A stretch of 64,000 bases of DNA from Chryseobacterium pennae. Its GTDB lineage: Bacteria; Bacteroidota; Bacteroidia; Flavobacteriales; Weeksellaceae. Positions within the stretch are counted from its first letter, which is position 1. Every line of letters starts with the position of its first letter. This document shows positions 1 to 8,669 of the stretch, one piece after another. The notes below the pieces were generated by a model, which was not told the origin of the DNA, ran no database searches, and was given only the letters and a program-made list of their open reading frames with translations. The stretch covers positions 32,915-96,914 of the forward strand of contig NZ_QNVT01000026.1 in assembly GCF_003385515.1 (NCBI RefSeq), in the 5' to 3' direction. Made by a program: the position numbers and the translations under genes.

Positions 1-158
1 TCGTTCTTATCCTTTTAAGCGTTGTTATTACTGGTAAACCGTCACAAGTGGCTCCAGCTCAGCAACCTGCTAAAAAAGAAGCTCCTGCAAAACAATCTGC
101 TCCTGCTTCTTCTACAACCACTACTCCGGCATCAGCACCAGTTGCACCGGCTAAATAA
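1..158 (+). CDS. C-terminal end of a membrane protein, probably SecG (partial)
   Basis: The open frame enters from the left edge and stops at 156-158, giving 51 residues. It begins with a hydrophobic stretch (VLILLSVVITG), the end of a membrane segment, and continues as a low-complexity tail of Ala, Pro, Lys, Gln, Ser and Thr. Flavobacterial SecG, a subunit of the Sec translocase, has two membrane helices and often such an Ala/Pro/Lys-rich tail, so SecG is the best guess. The diagnostic N-terminal half is outside the window, so another small inner-membrane protein with an AP-rich tail is possible. A hairpin terminator follows at once. Confidence 0.45.
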   Translation, partial: VLILLSVVITGKPSQVAPAQQPAKKEAPAKQSAPASSTTTTPASAPVAPAK

Positions 159-185
159 GAAGATTATTTTCTACATAGAACAAAA

Positions 186-210
186 GCAACTCAGATTGAG
201 TTGCTTTTTT
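186..210 (+). terminator. Intrinsic terminator after the SecG-like gene
   Basis: GCAACTCA and TGAGTTGC form an 8-bp stem around a 3-base loop, followed directly by six T. It ends the transcript of the partial gene at the left edge. Confidence 0.8.
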
Positions 211-392
211 ATTTTTATACTTTTTCAAAATTTAATTTTTGGAGGATGGTTATTCTTAGATTCTTCATTTCACTTCGTTACATTCAAATAACCCAAACTG
301 TATAAATCGTATATATTTATCTTATTTTTATAGAAGTTATAAAGTAAATTATAGGTGTTTTTTTCATCAATATCCTACAGCTTCCTATTCAT

Positions 393-1226
393 TTATTTCA
401 GCTTAATCTTCTCAATCTTATGACGCAGCTTTAGACCAGCTTTCAGAAAAGAGTACTGCATCGGCTTCGATTCTTTATAATATTTGTCAATAAAGATCTG
501 CATGGCCCCATAGAACCGGTTCAGATAAACATCATCCTTTACTGTACTTTCTCCCTTGTGATGAAGAAGGGACGCTTTTCCATAATAATAATTCCTATAG
601 CCTTTGTTCAATAAAGTGTAGCAGAGATCAATATCTTCACCATACATAAAATAAGCCTCATCCAATCCGCCTACCTTTTCGTAAACCTCTCTTTTTACCA
701 ATAAAAAGGCTCCTGTAATAACTTCCACTTCAGCCACAGCCGTTTCTGCTATATCATTCCTGTAATAGGATTTGGAATTATTCTTCTTAAAACTGGTAAA
801 TAATTTTTCAAAGGAATTGAACATATCCGGCACTGATCGTTTGCTCTCCGGCAGGAAATTTCCTTCGGCATCATGCATCCGGATTCCAAGACATCCGAAA
901 GCCTGCTGCGTGTCTGAAAAATCTAAAAGATCCTTCAAATAAAAACCTTCCAGCTCAGTATCAGGATTTAAAAGCAGTAAATATTCTCCTTTTGCCGCCT
1001 GTATTGCCTCATTGTTTGCCTTTGAAAAACCACCGTTAATTTCTGAAGAGATAAAGTGCACTTCAGGAAATTCAGGAATAAGATCCTGCCAGGACCTGTC
1101 TGTGGAAGCATTGTCTATCACCATTACCTCATACTCTACCTCTTTTACATATTTCTGAATAGATAAAAGGCAGTTTCTGAGTAATTGGGTAACATTGTAA
1201 TTAACAATAATAATAGACAGCTTCAT
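393..1226 (-). CDS. Glycosyltransferase family 2
   Basis: A 277-residue GT-A fold glycosyltransferase. It opens with the usual MKLSIIIVNYN beta strand and carries DNASTD (residues 38-43) for nucleotide-sugar binding, NPDT (87-90) at the metal-binding region and a later GEDIDL acidic motif. No membrane segments are evident, so it is probably a cytoplasmic or membrane-associated transferase adding a sugar to a surface polysaccharide or glycolipid; donor and acceptor cannot be told. The open frame extends 26 codons further upstream, but that part overlaps recR and lacks the fold; the chosen ATG lies one base after the recR stop, implying co-transcription with recR. Confidence 0.85.
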   Translation of the reverse strand: MKLSIIIVNYNVTQLLRNCLLSIQKYVKEVEYEVMVIDNASTDRSWQDLIPEFPEVHFISSEINGGFSKANNEAIQAAKGEYLLLLNPDTELEGFYLKDLLDFSDTQQAFGCLGIRMHDAEGNFLPESKRSVPDMFNSFEKLFTSFKKNNSKSYYRNDIAETAVAEVEVITGAFLLVKREVYEKVGGLDEAYFMYGEDIDLCYTLLNKGYRNYYYGKASLLHHKGESTVKDDVYLNRFYGAMQIFIDKYYKESKPMQYSFLKAGLKLRHKIEKIKLK

Positions 1227-1227
1227 A

Positions 1228-1839
1228 TTAATCCTTTTCGTTATAAGGTAATCGGTTGATAATAGATCTTCCAAGTGAAATTTCATCTGCATATTCCAGT
1301 TCATCTCCTACTGAAATTCCTCTGGCAATACTTGAAAAGTTCACATTGAAATTTTTAAACTTTTTATAAATATAATAGGCAGTGGTATCCCCTTCCATGG
1401 TAGCACTCAGCGCAAAGATAAATTCCTTTACATTCCCCTCATTCAGCTTTCTTTCAATACTTGGAATATTCAGCTGGCTTGGGCCTACTCCTTCCATCGG
1501 GGAGATTTTCCCACCCAAAATAAGGTATTTACCTCCATATTTACCTGTATTTTCAATAGCAATAACATCCCGTACATCTTCAACAATACAAATCAGCTCA
1601 CCGCTTCTTTTTTCATTACTGCAGATCTCACAGATGTCAAAATCAGAAAAATTATGACATTCTTTACAGTATTTTATTTCATTGACAAGATTAATCAGGG
1701 AATTCCCAAGGCTCACCGCTCTGGAACTGGGCTGCTTTAATAAATGTAATGCTAATCTTAAAGCCGTTTTTCTTCCGATTCCAGGCAAACCTGAAATTTC
1801 ATCAACTGCCTTTGCCAATACTTTACTTGGGTAATCCAT
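1228..1839 (-). CDS. recR: Recombination protein RecR
   Basis: RecR works with RecO (and RecF) to load RecA on gapped single-stranded DNA during recombinational repair. The 203 residues have the normal family length and order: a helix-hairpin-helix near the N-terminus (GLPGIGRKTALRLA, about 17-30), a four-cysteine zinc finger (C58, C61, C70, C73) and a Toprim domain starting near residue 82 (ICIVEDVRDV). It is followed after one base by a glycosyltransferase gene, a likely two-gene operon. A CAAAnnTA box (the promoter motif on this strand) lies 6 bp upstream of the ATG, so the leader is very short or absent. Confidence 0.95.
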   Translation of the reverse strand: MDYPSKVLAKAVDEISGLPGIGRKTALRLALHLLKQPSSRAVSLGNSLINLVNEIKYCKECHNFSDFDICEICSNEKRSGELICIVEDVRDVIAIENTGKYGGKYLILGGKISPMEGVGPSQLNIPSIERKLNEGNVKEFIFALSATMEGDTTAYYIYKKFKNFNVNFSSIARGISVGDELEYADEISLGRSIINRLPYNEKD

Positions 1840-1844
1840 AGCTG

Positions 1845-1852
1845 CAAAAATA
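1845..1852 (-). promoter_or_regulatory. Promoter -7 box for recR
   Basis: Read on the minus strand the box is TATTTTTG, fitting the Bacteroidota TAnnTTTG consensus. It ends 5 bp before the recR ATG, so the mRNA is probably near-leaderless. No clear -33 TTG is visible. Confidence 0.5.
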
Positions 1853-2168
1853 AGGATTATTTGAGGAAAATTATCTATCCTAAAGAGGAGTTTTTGATGT
1901 ATTGAAAAGGAATGTTCAATATCAATTCGCTACGCTTGTCAATCTTAGTAACCCATGATCACCCACTATTCACCAGCAAGGCAAAATTCTCTATTGATAT
2001 ATAAAACCCAAGATAATTCCTGTTGTTTTTACGGTTTCCATCTATTCTATTCGTCTATCATCTATTATCATCATTTTTACATCTCCTCTTCCCAATTTCC
2101 ACAATGTCTCATTTCGATATTTTAATTCCCTATTCTACCCCCATACTCCATAACTCTAAAAAAACAGT
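1853..2168. other. Intergenic stretch, no gene seen
   Basis: A/T-rich sequence between the divergent recR and LURP-one-like genes. Pyrimidine-rich runs are present, but I see no open frame, RNA gene or clear terminator. Confidence 0.5.
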
Positions 2169-2176
2169 TATATTTG
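2169..2176 (+). promoter_or_regulatory. Promoter -7 box for the LURP-one-like gene
   Basis: TATATTTG matches TAnnTTTG and lies 35 bp before the ATG at 2212. No TTG is visible at the -33 spacing. Confidence 0.5.
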
Positions 2177-2211
2177 CGGCTTAATTAAATATGAAAAAAA
2201 TAAACTAACAC

Positions 2212-2817
2212 ATGGTACTTAACAACCTAAATTATCCACTGGATTTCAAGTTTAAAATTTCGACACTAGCCAGTGACTTCAACATTACTGACAAAAATGG
2301 GAATTACGTAGCTTACGTACGTCAGAAAATGTTCAAACTGAAAGAAGACGTTATTGTTTTCAATGATGAAAGCAAATCAAAAGAACTTTTCAGAATCAGA
2401 GCCAATAAATGGATTGACTTCAACGCGTCTTATTCGTTAAATGATATTGTTGACAACAAAAACTACGGTAGATTAGCAAGAAAAGGGATGCGTTCTCTTT
2501 GGAAATCAAGCTATGATATCCTGGATGCTAACGACCAGCCCAAATTCAAAGTACAAGAAGACAACGCATGGGTAAGATTCTGGGACAGCTTTGTAGGAGA
2601 ACTTCCTATCATTGGAATGTTTACAGGATATTTCCTTAACCCATCTTATACTGTTACCGGTATTGACGGAAAAGCATACTTCAAACTTAAAAAAATGCCT
2701 TCATTCTTTGGAAGAAGATTCCAATTAGACAGATTAATCGATATTGATGATGAGGAAGAAAGTTTGGTGATTCTTTCATTATTAATGATGACCCTCCTTG
2801 AAAGAGCAAGAGGCTAA
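2212..2817 (+). CDS. LURP-one-related / scramblase-like beta-barrel protein
   Basis: A 201-residue protein without signal peptide. Repeated short strand patterns such as FNITDKNGNYVAYVRQKMF, followed by FRIRANKW and YDILDANDQPKFKV, resemble the tubby-like fold of the LURP-one/scramblase family (DUF567 group), in which a 12-stranded barrel surrounds a central helix. The stretch GELPIIGMFTGYFLNPSYTV is hydrophobic and could be that central helix. Bacterial members have no established function. The C-terminal end (SLVILSLLMMTLLERARG) is another hydrophobic helix. A lipoprotein gene follows 20 bp later, so the two may be co-transcribed. The family assignment comes from pattern recognition only. 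Confidence 0.6.
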   Translation: MVLNNLNYPLDFKFKISTLASDFNITDKNGNYVAYVRQKMFKLKEDVIVFNDESKSKELFRIRANKWIDFNASYSLNDIVDNKNYGRLARKGMRSLWKSSYDILDANDQPKFKVQEDNAWVRFWDSFVGELPIIGMFTGYFLNPSYTVTGIDGKAYFKLKKMPSFFGRRFQLDRLIDIDDEEESLVILSLLMMTLLERARG

Positions 2818-2837
2818 CATTTTAAAACCACAAACAC

Positions 2838-3329
2838 ATGAAATACCTAATCATTTTACTTTCTGCATTTCTTTTAGTTGCCTGTAAAAAGGACAAAGAA
2901 ACAGTTTCTGCAAGTACTACAGCCGATTCTTCAAACATGGTTAAAGATTCTGCCACAGCAAGTATTCCTTCCGGGAAAATTCAGATTGAAAATATCTCAT
3001 TTCCTGAAGAAATCAAAGAATGCTCATGCTATTTTGCAAGAAACAAGGCTGATTTTGAAGCTGAAAAATATATTTACGCTGATGATGCCGGAAAAACTGC
3101 TTATATGAACCTTGATGGTAAAAGACTCGCCATGAACCTTATCTCTTCAAGTGATATGGAAGTGGATGAGGAATTGACCAAAGAAATAGAAAATAATGAT
3201 TACAAAATCTCTGTAAAAGGTAAAAAGATAAAAGGTGAAGAAGCCTTACTCTTTGAAGGTACCCTAACCATTGAAAAACCAGACGGCAGTGTTATTACAA
3301 CACCGATCTACGGAGAATGTGGCTGTTAA
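2838..3329 (+). CDS. Lipoprotein of unknown function
   Basis: A 163-residue protein with a short charged N-terminus, a hydrophobic stretch and a lipobox (LLVAC, Cys16), so it should be lipidated after export. The mature part starts with a Ser/Thr/Lys linker and then a compact domain with four cysteines (CSC near residue 58 and CGC at the very end), which probably form disulfides in the periplasm. I do not recognise the family. It lies 20 bp after the LURP-one-like gene and is followed by a terminator, so the pair probably forms one unit. Confidence 0.75.
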   Translation: MKYLIILLSAFLLVACKKDKETVSASTTADSSNMVKDSATASIPSGKIQIENISFPEEIKECSCYFARNKADFEAEKYIYADDAGKTAYMNLDGKRLAMNLISSSDMEVDEELTKEIENNDYKISVKGKKIKGEEALLFEGTLTIEKPDGSVITTPIYGECGC

Positions 3330-3388
3330 TAGCAAAAAGTGAATAAGTTCATTCTCAAATTTACTTATTCATTCTTTTATAACTCATA

Positions 3389-3425
3389 AAAATGCTTCTG
3401 TATTCTACGGAAGCATTTTTTATTT
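3389..3425 (+). terminator. Intrinsic terminator after the lipoprotein gene
   Basis: AAATGCTTC pairs with GAAGCATTT around a partly paired 11-base loop, followed by a T run. Confidence 0.75.
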
Positions 3426-3427
3426 TG

Positions 3428-3435
3428 TAAATTTG
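3428..3435 (+). promoter_or_regulatory. Promoter -7 box for pepD
   Basis: TAAATTTG, an exact TAnnTTTG match, 16 bp before the pepD ATG and just behind the preceding terminator. Confidence 0.55.
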
Positions 3436-3451
3436 AGAAAAATAAATTTCA

Positions 3452-4894
3452 ATGGAATTATCTAATATAGAACCGCAGATAATCTGGAAAAACTTCTCCA
3501 AATTAAATGCTGTTCCAAGACCATCAAAAAAAGAGGAAAAAGTAATTGCCTTCATCAAAGGATTTGGTGAAAACCTAGGCTTAGAAACTACTGTAGATGA
3601 AGTAGGGAATGTAATTATTAAAAAGCCTGCTACTGCAGGAATGGAAGACCGTAAATCTATTGTACTTCAGTCACATTTGGATATGGTTTGCCAGAAAAAC
3701 AATGATGTTAATTTCGATTTTGAAACAGAAGGAATCAAAATGGAAATTGACGGAGATTGGGTAAAGGCAAAAGGAACCACTTTAGGAGCTGATAACGGTT
3801 TAGGAGTGGCTACCATTATGTCTATCCTTGAAAGTTCAGATATTCCTCACCCTGCATTGGAAGCTTTATTCACTATTGATGAGGAAACAGGAATGACAGG
3901 TGCTATCGGTTTAAAGCCAGGACAGCTTACCGGAGAGATCCTATTAAACCTTGATACGGAAGAAGACGATGAAATTGACATCGGCTGTGCCGGAGGTGTT
4001 GATGTTACTATCACTCAAAACTACACAACAGAAGCTCCGAAAGGACAGACTGTAAGAATTGAAGTAAAAGGATTACAGGGAGGTCACTCAGGAATGGATA
4101 TCCATAAAGGTTTCGGAAACGCAAACATTATCCTTGGAAGACTTCTTTACAAAGGAATAGAAAATCAAAATATTGAACTGATCTCTATTGATGGTGGTGG
4201 ATTAAGAAATGCCATTCCAAGAGAAGGAGTTGCTATGATCTCCGTAAGAAATGCTCAGGAGTTCATCCAGGAAGTTACAGTTCTTAAAACAGAAATTTTA
4301 GAGGAATTTGCATCTGTAGAACCAGCTCTTCAAATCAATATTGAAAATTCTACTTCTTCAGACAAATCGATTTCAGAAGGTGATTCTAAAAAAGTGATTC
4401 TTACTTTAAAAGCTCTTCACAACGGAGTATACAGAATGAGCCCGGATGTGGCTGATCTTGTAGAAGCTTCCAATAATGTAGCAAGAGTTGAATTGAAAGG
4501 TGGAGAATTAAAGATTCTTAACCTTACCAGATCTTCAGTAGACTCTTCTAAATATTCTACAGCAGAACAATTGAAATCTGTAGCAGAATTAGCTGGAATG
4601 AATGTAGTATTCAGCGGTTCATATCCAGGGTGGAAACCAAGACCAGGATCTGAAATCGTACAGATCATGGAAAAGATCTATACAGAGAAGTTCAATGAGA
4701 AGCCTCATGTTGTAGCTTGCCATGCAGGTTTAGAATGTGGTATCATTGGAGCTAATTATCCTGAAATGGAAATGGTAAGTTTCGGACCTACGATCAGAGG
4801 AGCACACTCTCCTGATGAGAAAGCAAACATTCCATCTGCTCAGAAATTCTGGAGCTTCCTGAAAGATATTTTAGCGAATATTCCTCAGAAATAG
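3452..4894 (+). CDS. pepD: Aminoacyl-histidine dipeptidase (M20 family)
   Basis: Cytosolic dizinc peptidase that splits dipeptides, classically Xaa-His such as carnosine. At 480 residues it has normal PepD length. The metal and catalytic residues are in place: SHLDMV (H75, catalytic D77), GADNG (bridging D114), DEETGMTG (E144/E145), NLDTEE (D168) and RGAHSPDE near the C-terminus (H452). The lid domain between the two halves contains GGHSGMD, also typical. No signal peptide is present. The gene is flanked by its own promoter box and terminator, so it is probably monocistronic. The start follows directly after the promoter and matches the expected N-terminus. Confidence 0.93.
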   Translation: MELSNIEPQIIWKNFSKLNAVPRPSKKEEKVIAFIKGFGENLGLETTVDEVGNVIIKKPATAGMEDRKSIVLQSHLDMVCQKNNDVNFDFETEGIKMEIDGDWVKAKGTTLGADNGLGVATIMSILESSDIPHPALEALFTIDEETGMTGAIGLKPGQLTGEILLNLDTEEDDEIDIGCAGGVDVTITQNYTTEAPKGQTVRIEVKGLQGGHSGMDIHKGFGNANIILGRLLYKGIENQNIELISIDGGGLRNAIPREGVAMISVRNAQEFIQEVTVLKTEILEEFASVEPALQINIENSTSSDKSISEGDSKKVILTLKALHNGVYRMSPDVADLVEASNNVARVELKGGELKILNLTRSSVDSSKYSTAEQLKSVAELAGMNVVFSGSYPGWKPRPGSEIVQIMEKIYTEKFNEKPHVVACHAGLECGIIGANYPEMEMVSFGPTIRGAHSPDEKANIPSAQKFWSFLKDILANIPQK

Positions 4895-4916
4895 AATAGT
4901 AAAATAACTATATTGA

Positions 4917-4950
4917 ATATCCAAAGTCAAGAGACTTTGGATATTTTTAA
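4917..4950 (+). terminator. Intrinsic terminator after pepD
   Basis: ATATCCAAAGTC and GACTTTGGATAT form a perfect 12-bp stem around AAGA, followed by TTTTTAATTTT. Confidence 0.9.
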
Positions 4951-5061
4951 TTTTATCAAATCATTAAACTATATTAAGAAATTAAGAACAAGTAGGGTAA
5001 ACATAAATATCAATAAATAATTTCTTACCTTATTTAGCTTTAATCATAAAGACATTTAAAT

Positions 5062-5643
5062 ATGAAAAGTATTACAGTATTTTGCGGCTCAAGTTTCGGT
5101 ACAGATAAAACCTATGAAGAACAGGCATTTTTACTTGGTCAGACTTTAGCAAAACAAAATATACAACTCATTTACGGTGGCTCTCAAACCGGTTTAATGG
5201 GAACGATTGCCAACGGAGCATTAAGTGAAAACGGAAAAGTAACCGGCGTTCTTCCTAACTTTTTACAGGCCAAGGAAATTGCCCATAAAAACCTTACTGA
5301 ACTGGTTCTTGTAGAAACAATGCATGAAAGAAAAACCAAAATGAATGAACTTTGTGATGGGGTGATCGTCCTTCCCGGCGGCTACGGAACGTTGGAAGAA
5401 TTCTTTGAGATGATTACCTGGGCACAGCTTGGTCTTCACAAAAAACCAATCGCCATTTTGAATATTGACGGATTCTACAATGACCTGATAAACTTAGTTC
5501 AGAATATGGTAGATAAAGGCTTTTTGAAGCAGGTAAACAGAGATATGCTTCTGATCAGTGACAATATAGATGAATTGCTGGAAAAAATGAGAAATTATCA
5601 GGCTCCTACGGTTGGAAAGTGGATTTCTAAAGAGGAAATATAA
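5062..5643 (+). CDS. LOG family protein (nucleoside-5'-monophosphate phosphoribohydrolase)
   Basis: A 193-residue Rossmann-like protein of the LOG/TIGR00730 family. The signature PGGYGTLEEFFE is intact at about residues 105-116, as are the N-terminal FCGSS and the YGGSQTGLMG phosphate loop. Family members cleave the N-glycosidic bond of cytokinin riboside 5'-monophosphates or AMP, releasing base and ribose 5-phosphate; in bacteria the physiological substrate is often unknown. The protein is cytosolic. It faces the ferredoxin gene, with which it shares a bidirectional terminator. Confidence 0.9.
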   Translation: MKSITVFCGSSFGTDKTYEEQAFLLGQTLAKQNIQLIYGGSQTGLMGTIANGALSENGKVTGVLPNFLQAKEIAHKNLTELVLVETMHERKTKMNELCDGVIVLPGGYGTLEEFFEMITWAQLGLHKKPIAILNIDGFYNDLINLVQNMVDKGFLKQVNRDMLLISDNIDELLEKMRNYQAPTVGKWISKEEI

Positions 5644-5667
5644 GTTCTCAATCAAAAAATATAAAAA

Positions 5668-5692
5668 ACCCGTTCGGATTTTCCAAACGGGT
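5668..5692. terminator. Bidirectional terminator between LOG and ferredoxin genes
   Basis: ACCCGTT, one mismatch, GGA pairs with TCC and AAACGGGT around a short T loop. A-rich sequence lies on the left and T-rich on the right, so it can end both converging transcripts. Confidence 0.75.
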
Positions 5693-5717
5693 CTCTTATT
5701 AAGATTAAAAAATATTT

Positions 5718-6047
5718 TTAAGGATAAGGAGCAATTTCCACTTCAAGTCCTTCCATGGCATCTGCAATATGCAACTGACAACCTAATCGGCTGTTGTCTT
5801 TCACATGGAAAGCTTCAGCAAGCATCGCATCTTCTTCATCTCCCATTGGTTCCAGACCAGGATCATTGATTACATAAACCTGGCATGAAGCACACATCGC
5901 CATTCCACCACATACCCCAATAGTACCTTCTTCAGCCAATTCATAAGAACGGATGATTTCCATTAAGTTCATGGACATATCCGTAGGAGCGACAACGTCG
6001 TGGATTACACCTTCTCTGTCGGTGATTTTAATATTAATATCTGACAT
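5718..6047 (-). CDS. 2Fe-2S ferredoxin
   Basis: A 109-residue ferredoxin with the adrenodoxin/bacterial [2Fe-2S] cysteine pattern C46-x5-C52-x2-C55 and C90. The stretch NSRLGCQL around C90 and the acidic EPMGDEEDAML loop are typical of adrenodoxin-like ferredoxins. It carries single electrons in the cytosol. It sits 12 bp downstream of the flavin-dependent ferredoxin-NADP reductase gene on the same strand, so reductase and acceptor are probably made together; the downstream partner (P450, Fe-S assembly or a hydroxylase) is not in the window. Confidence 0.9.
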   Translation of the reverse strand: MSDINIKITDREGVIHDVVAPTDMSMNLMEIIRSYELAEEGTIGVCGGMAMCASCQVYVINDPGLEPMGDEEDAMLAEAFHVKDNSRLGCQLHIADAMEGLEVEIAPYP

Positions 6048-6059
6048 AATTCTGCAAAA

Positions 6060-7115
6060 TTAGTCAATTTTTTTCACAACAGCCTTCTCTGCTTCTTTAC
6101 GGCTTCCGTCAAATCCGTCTACTCCACTTACTGTAGTATATTTCAATACGAATTTCTTACCAGGATTCAATCTGTTATAAACACTTTGACACATTAAAGT
6201 TGCTTCATGGAAACCACAAAGAATCAACTTCAGTTTTCCAGGATATGTATTAATATCTCCGATAGCATAAATACCGTCAATATTAGTCTGATAATCAAGG
6301 GCATTGTTTACAACAATTGCATTTTTCTCGATGTTCAGTCCCCAGTTTCCGATCTCCCCCAATTTTGGAGTCAACCCGAATAATGGAATGAAATAATCTG
6401 TTTCAATTTCAAAAGCATCTTCACCATCTTTCTGTATAGTGATTGCTTCTACTTTACCATCACCTCTTATTCCAGTTACTTCAGCTGGAGTGATCAACTT
6501 GATTTTTCCTGCGTTTTTCAGGTCCTGAACTTTTTCTACAGAATCCAAAGCTCCTCTGAACTCATTTCTTCTGTGAATCAAAGTAACTTCACTGGCTACG
6601 TTAGAAAGGAAAATACTCCAGTCAAGGGCAGAATCTCCACCTCCGGCAATCACTACTTTCTTATTTCTGAAATGCTCAGGTTCTTTAACGAAATACTCCA
6701 GACCTTTTTCCTCATAATCAGCTACGTTTTCAAAAGTAGGTTTTCTAGGCTCAAAAGTTCCCAATCCACCTGCAATAGCAATCGCCTTACATCTGTGAAC
6801 AGTTCCTTTGTTAGTAACCACTTCAAACCACTCATCATCTACTTTTGTGTAAGAAACGGCTGTTTCTCCCAATGTAAATCCAGGTTGAAACTGCTTGATC
6901 TGCTCCATCAAATTATCCACTAATTCTCCAGCGTTTACTGAAGGATACCCCGGAATATCAAAAATAGGTTTCTTCGGATAAAGTTCAGCCAATTGCCCTC
7001 CCGGTTGTGGAAGTGCGTCAATAATATGGCACTTCATTTTTAAAAGCCCTGCTTCAAAAACGGCAAAAAGTCCTGTAGGACCTGCCCCTATGATCAATAT
7101 ATCAGTGGTTATCAT
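6060..7115 (-). CDS. Ferredoxin-NADP reductase, thioredoxin-reductase type
   Basis: A 351-residue FAD/NADPH flavoprotein. The N-terminal GAGPTG (about residues 10-15) binds FAD, VVIAGGGDSALDW (near 150) binds NADPH and GDINTYPGKLKL is the second FAD motif. No CxxC redox pair is present where thioredoxin reductase has it, which places the protein in the type 2 ferredoxin-NADP(+) reductase group (YumC/CT1512-like). It should pass electrons between NADPH and the [2Fe-2S] ferredoxin encoded 12 bp downstream. A promoter box lies 32 bp upstream. Confidence 0.88.
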   Translation of the reverse strand: MITTDILIIGAGPTGLFAVFEAGLLKMKCHIIDALPQPGGQLAELYPKKPIFDIPGYPSVNAGELVDNLMEQIKQFQPGFTLGETAVSYTKVDDEWFEVVTNKGTVHRCKAIAIAGGLGTFEPRKPTFENVADYEEKGLEYFVKEPEHFRNKKVVIAGGGDSALDWSIFLSNVASEVTLIHRRNEFRGALDSVEKVQDLKNAGKIKLITPAEVTGIRGDGKVEAITIQKDGEDAFEIETDYFIPLFGLTPKLGEIGNWGLNIEKNAIVVNNALDYQTNIDGIYAIGDINTYPGKLKLILCGFHEATLMCQSVYNRLNPGKKFVLKYTTVSGVDGFDGSRKEAEKAVVKKID

Positions 7116-7146
7116 AATTTAGATAATTTAATTATACATGTAACTG

Positions 7147-7154
7147 CAAATTTA
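7147..7154 (-). promoter_or_regulatory. Promoter -7 box for the reductase-ferredoxin operon
   Basis: Read on the minus strand it is TAAATTTG, an exact TAnnTTTG match. No -33 element is evident. Confidence 0.55.
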
Positions 7155-7205
7155 CTAATTTTAATGCGAAGCATATTTAATTGATTCTAAATAAAAACCT
7201 GAGAT

Positions 7206-7240
7206 TTGTCAAATATCTATTATTTAAGATATTAAATTTG
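7206..7240 (+). promoter_or_regulatory. Promoter for the DUF3108 gene
   Basis: TTG at 7206-7208 and TAAATTTG at 7233-7240 are separated by 24 bp, slightly long for the Bacteroidota -33/-7 spacing. The ATG follows 26 bp later. Confidence 0.55.
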
Positions 7241-7265
7241 GCAATGTTTTTGTAAATGTCTTATC

Positions 7266-8036
7266 ATGAAGAAAATTTTAAACCTTTTTGCAGTATTTAT
7301 ATTCTTTTTAGGCTCTGCCCAGATTGATAACATCGCAGACGGCGAATCCATCACCCTTAGAATCCACTATGGCTTCTTAAATGCAGGAACCGCTAATCTT
7401 ACTACTAAAAAGACTACTTATAAAGGCGCTCCTCACCTTTATGTAAAAGGTACCGGACAAACTACTGGTGCGGTAAAAGCATTCTTCAAAGTAGAAGACT
7501 TATATGAAAGTTTCATTGATACAGCAACCGGTTTACCTAGCTACTATGTAAGAAATGTACGTGAGGGAGGTTATCGTCAGCATTTTGAAACTGCCTTTAA
7601 TCACGATAACAATACTTTAATTTTAACTGATAAAAAAACACCAGCTAATGGTTCAAAGGTCATCAAATCCGTGAAAGGAGTTCAGGATATGCTTTCCTGC
7701 TTCTATTATCTTCGAAGCAAAAACCCGGATGAATTAAAAGTAGGAACTGTTATCAATATGAATGTATGGATTGATGATGAAATGTTTCCTTTTCAGCTTA
7801 AAGTGACAGGAACTGAGAACTTAAAAACAAAATTCGGTACGATCAATTGCTTAAAAATAATTCCTTCTGTAAAAAGCGGAAGAGTATTCAAGGAAAAAGA
7901 AGGGGTTACCATGTGGGTTTCCAATGATGCCAATCACTTACCGATGCTCTTGAAAGCTGAATTGGCTGTGGGTTCACTCAAAGCAAGTATTGATGATTAT
8001 AAAAACGTAAAATATCCTTTAAAGTTTACCAAATAG
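7266..8036 (+). CDS. DUF3108 domain-containing secreted protein
   Basis: A 256-residue protein with a signal peptide (cleavage probably after GSA, about residue 18) and then a single all-beta domain matching DUF3108. Recognisable elements are the start GESITLRIHYGFLNAGTANL, the middle VQDMLSCFYYLRS and the late TKFGTINCLKIIPSV followed by TMWVSNDANHLPM. DUF3108 proteins are periplasmic or envelope proteins of unknown role, sharing a lipocalin-like barrel. The gene has its own promoter and shares a terminator with the converging barrel gene. Confidence 0.85.
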   Translation: MKKILNLFAVFIFFLGSAQIDNIADGESITLRIHYGFLNAGTANLTTKKTTYKGAPHLYVKGTGQTTGAVKAFFKVEDLYESFIDTATGLPSYYVRNVREGGYRQHFETAFNHDNNTLILTDKKTPANGSKVIKSVKGVQDMLSCFYYLRSKNPDELKVGTVINMNVWIDDEMFPFQLKVTGTENLKTKFGTINCLKIIPSVKSGRVFKEKEGVTMWVSNDANHLPMLLKAELAVGSLKASIDDYKNVKYPLKFTK

Positions 8037-8056
8037 TTTCAGAATACAATAAAAAC

Positions 8057-8094
8057 AAAACAGAGAATCTATAGCCAGACTCTCTGTTTTATTT
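8057..8094. terminator. Bidirectional terminator
   Basis: CAGAGA-x-TCT pairs with AGA-x-TCTCTG (one mismatch) around ATAGCC, with A-rich and T-rich flanks. It serves both converging genes. Confidence 0.7.
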
Positions 8095-8117
8095 TATCCC
8101 TTAAGGCATTCTGTATT

Positions 8118-8669
8118 TTAAAATCTATAAGAAACCCCAGCCTGGGCTATTCCTTTCATTCCAATATTAGTTTCCACAAAAACACTTAGATCTCCTCCAT
8201 ATCTCAGCCCAATGGGAACAACATTAAATCCAAATCCAGTACTGCTATCTTTATTCTCCTTTTCAGTATCCTTATTCACATAAGTTGTACTCGTAAAATT
8301 AACACCAATGCTACCTCCTGAATACAGTCCTAGCTTATTCTTTCTAAGCCAGAAATAATCTATTTTTGGAAGTATTGAGGTTATGTTTTGTTTCGAAACA
8401 GACTCTGTTTTTCCAAAGAATTCATTGGTAACATCTATCCCATAGCGCCACTTCATATTTTCACTGTACATCATTACTCCAAAAGCAGCAACACCTTTGC
8501 TTGAAGGACTTATTGTGGAAGTTCCAGAAACGAAAGCTAGAACAATGGTAGGAGCTAGTTCATACGCAATCCCATACACAGAAGGAGCTCCATAACTGGC
8601 TGCAATTTCAATTTTTTGAGCATTAAGACATGCCCCCGCAATTAAAAGCAGAAATAACAATTTTTTCAT
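8118..8669 (-). CDS. Small outer-membrane beta-barrel-like protein
   Basis: A 183-residue protein with a clear signal peptide (MKKLLFLLLIAGACLNAQ). The mature part is made of alternating hydrophobic and polar strands with many glycines and aromatics, and it ends in AGVSYRF, the aromatic C-terminus expected for BAM-assembled barrels. Length suggests about eight strands. No family-specific motif is recognised. It stands alone: the next plus-strand gene on its 5' side is 800 bp away. Confidence 0.65.
   Translation of the reverse strand: MKKLLFLLLIAGACLNAQKIEIAASYGAPSVYGIAYELAPTIVLAFVSGTSTISPSSKGVAAFGVMMYSENMKWRYGIDVTNEFFGKTESVSKQNITSILPKIDYFWLRKNKLGLYSGGSIGVNFTSTTYVNKDTEKENKDSSTGFGFNVVPIGLRYGGDLSVFVETNIGMKGIAQAGVSYRF

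Noticed and set aside
22..291. Leu/Gln-rich plus-strand frame of 89 residues at the left edge
   Set aside because: It is out of frame with the Ala/Pro/Lys-rich tail of the real gene and runs through the terminator hairpin.
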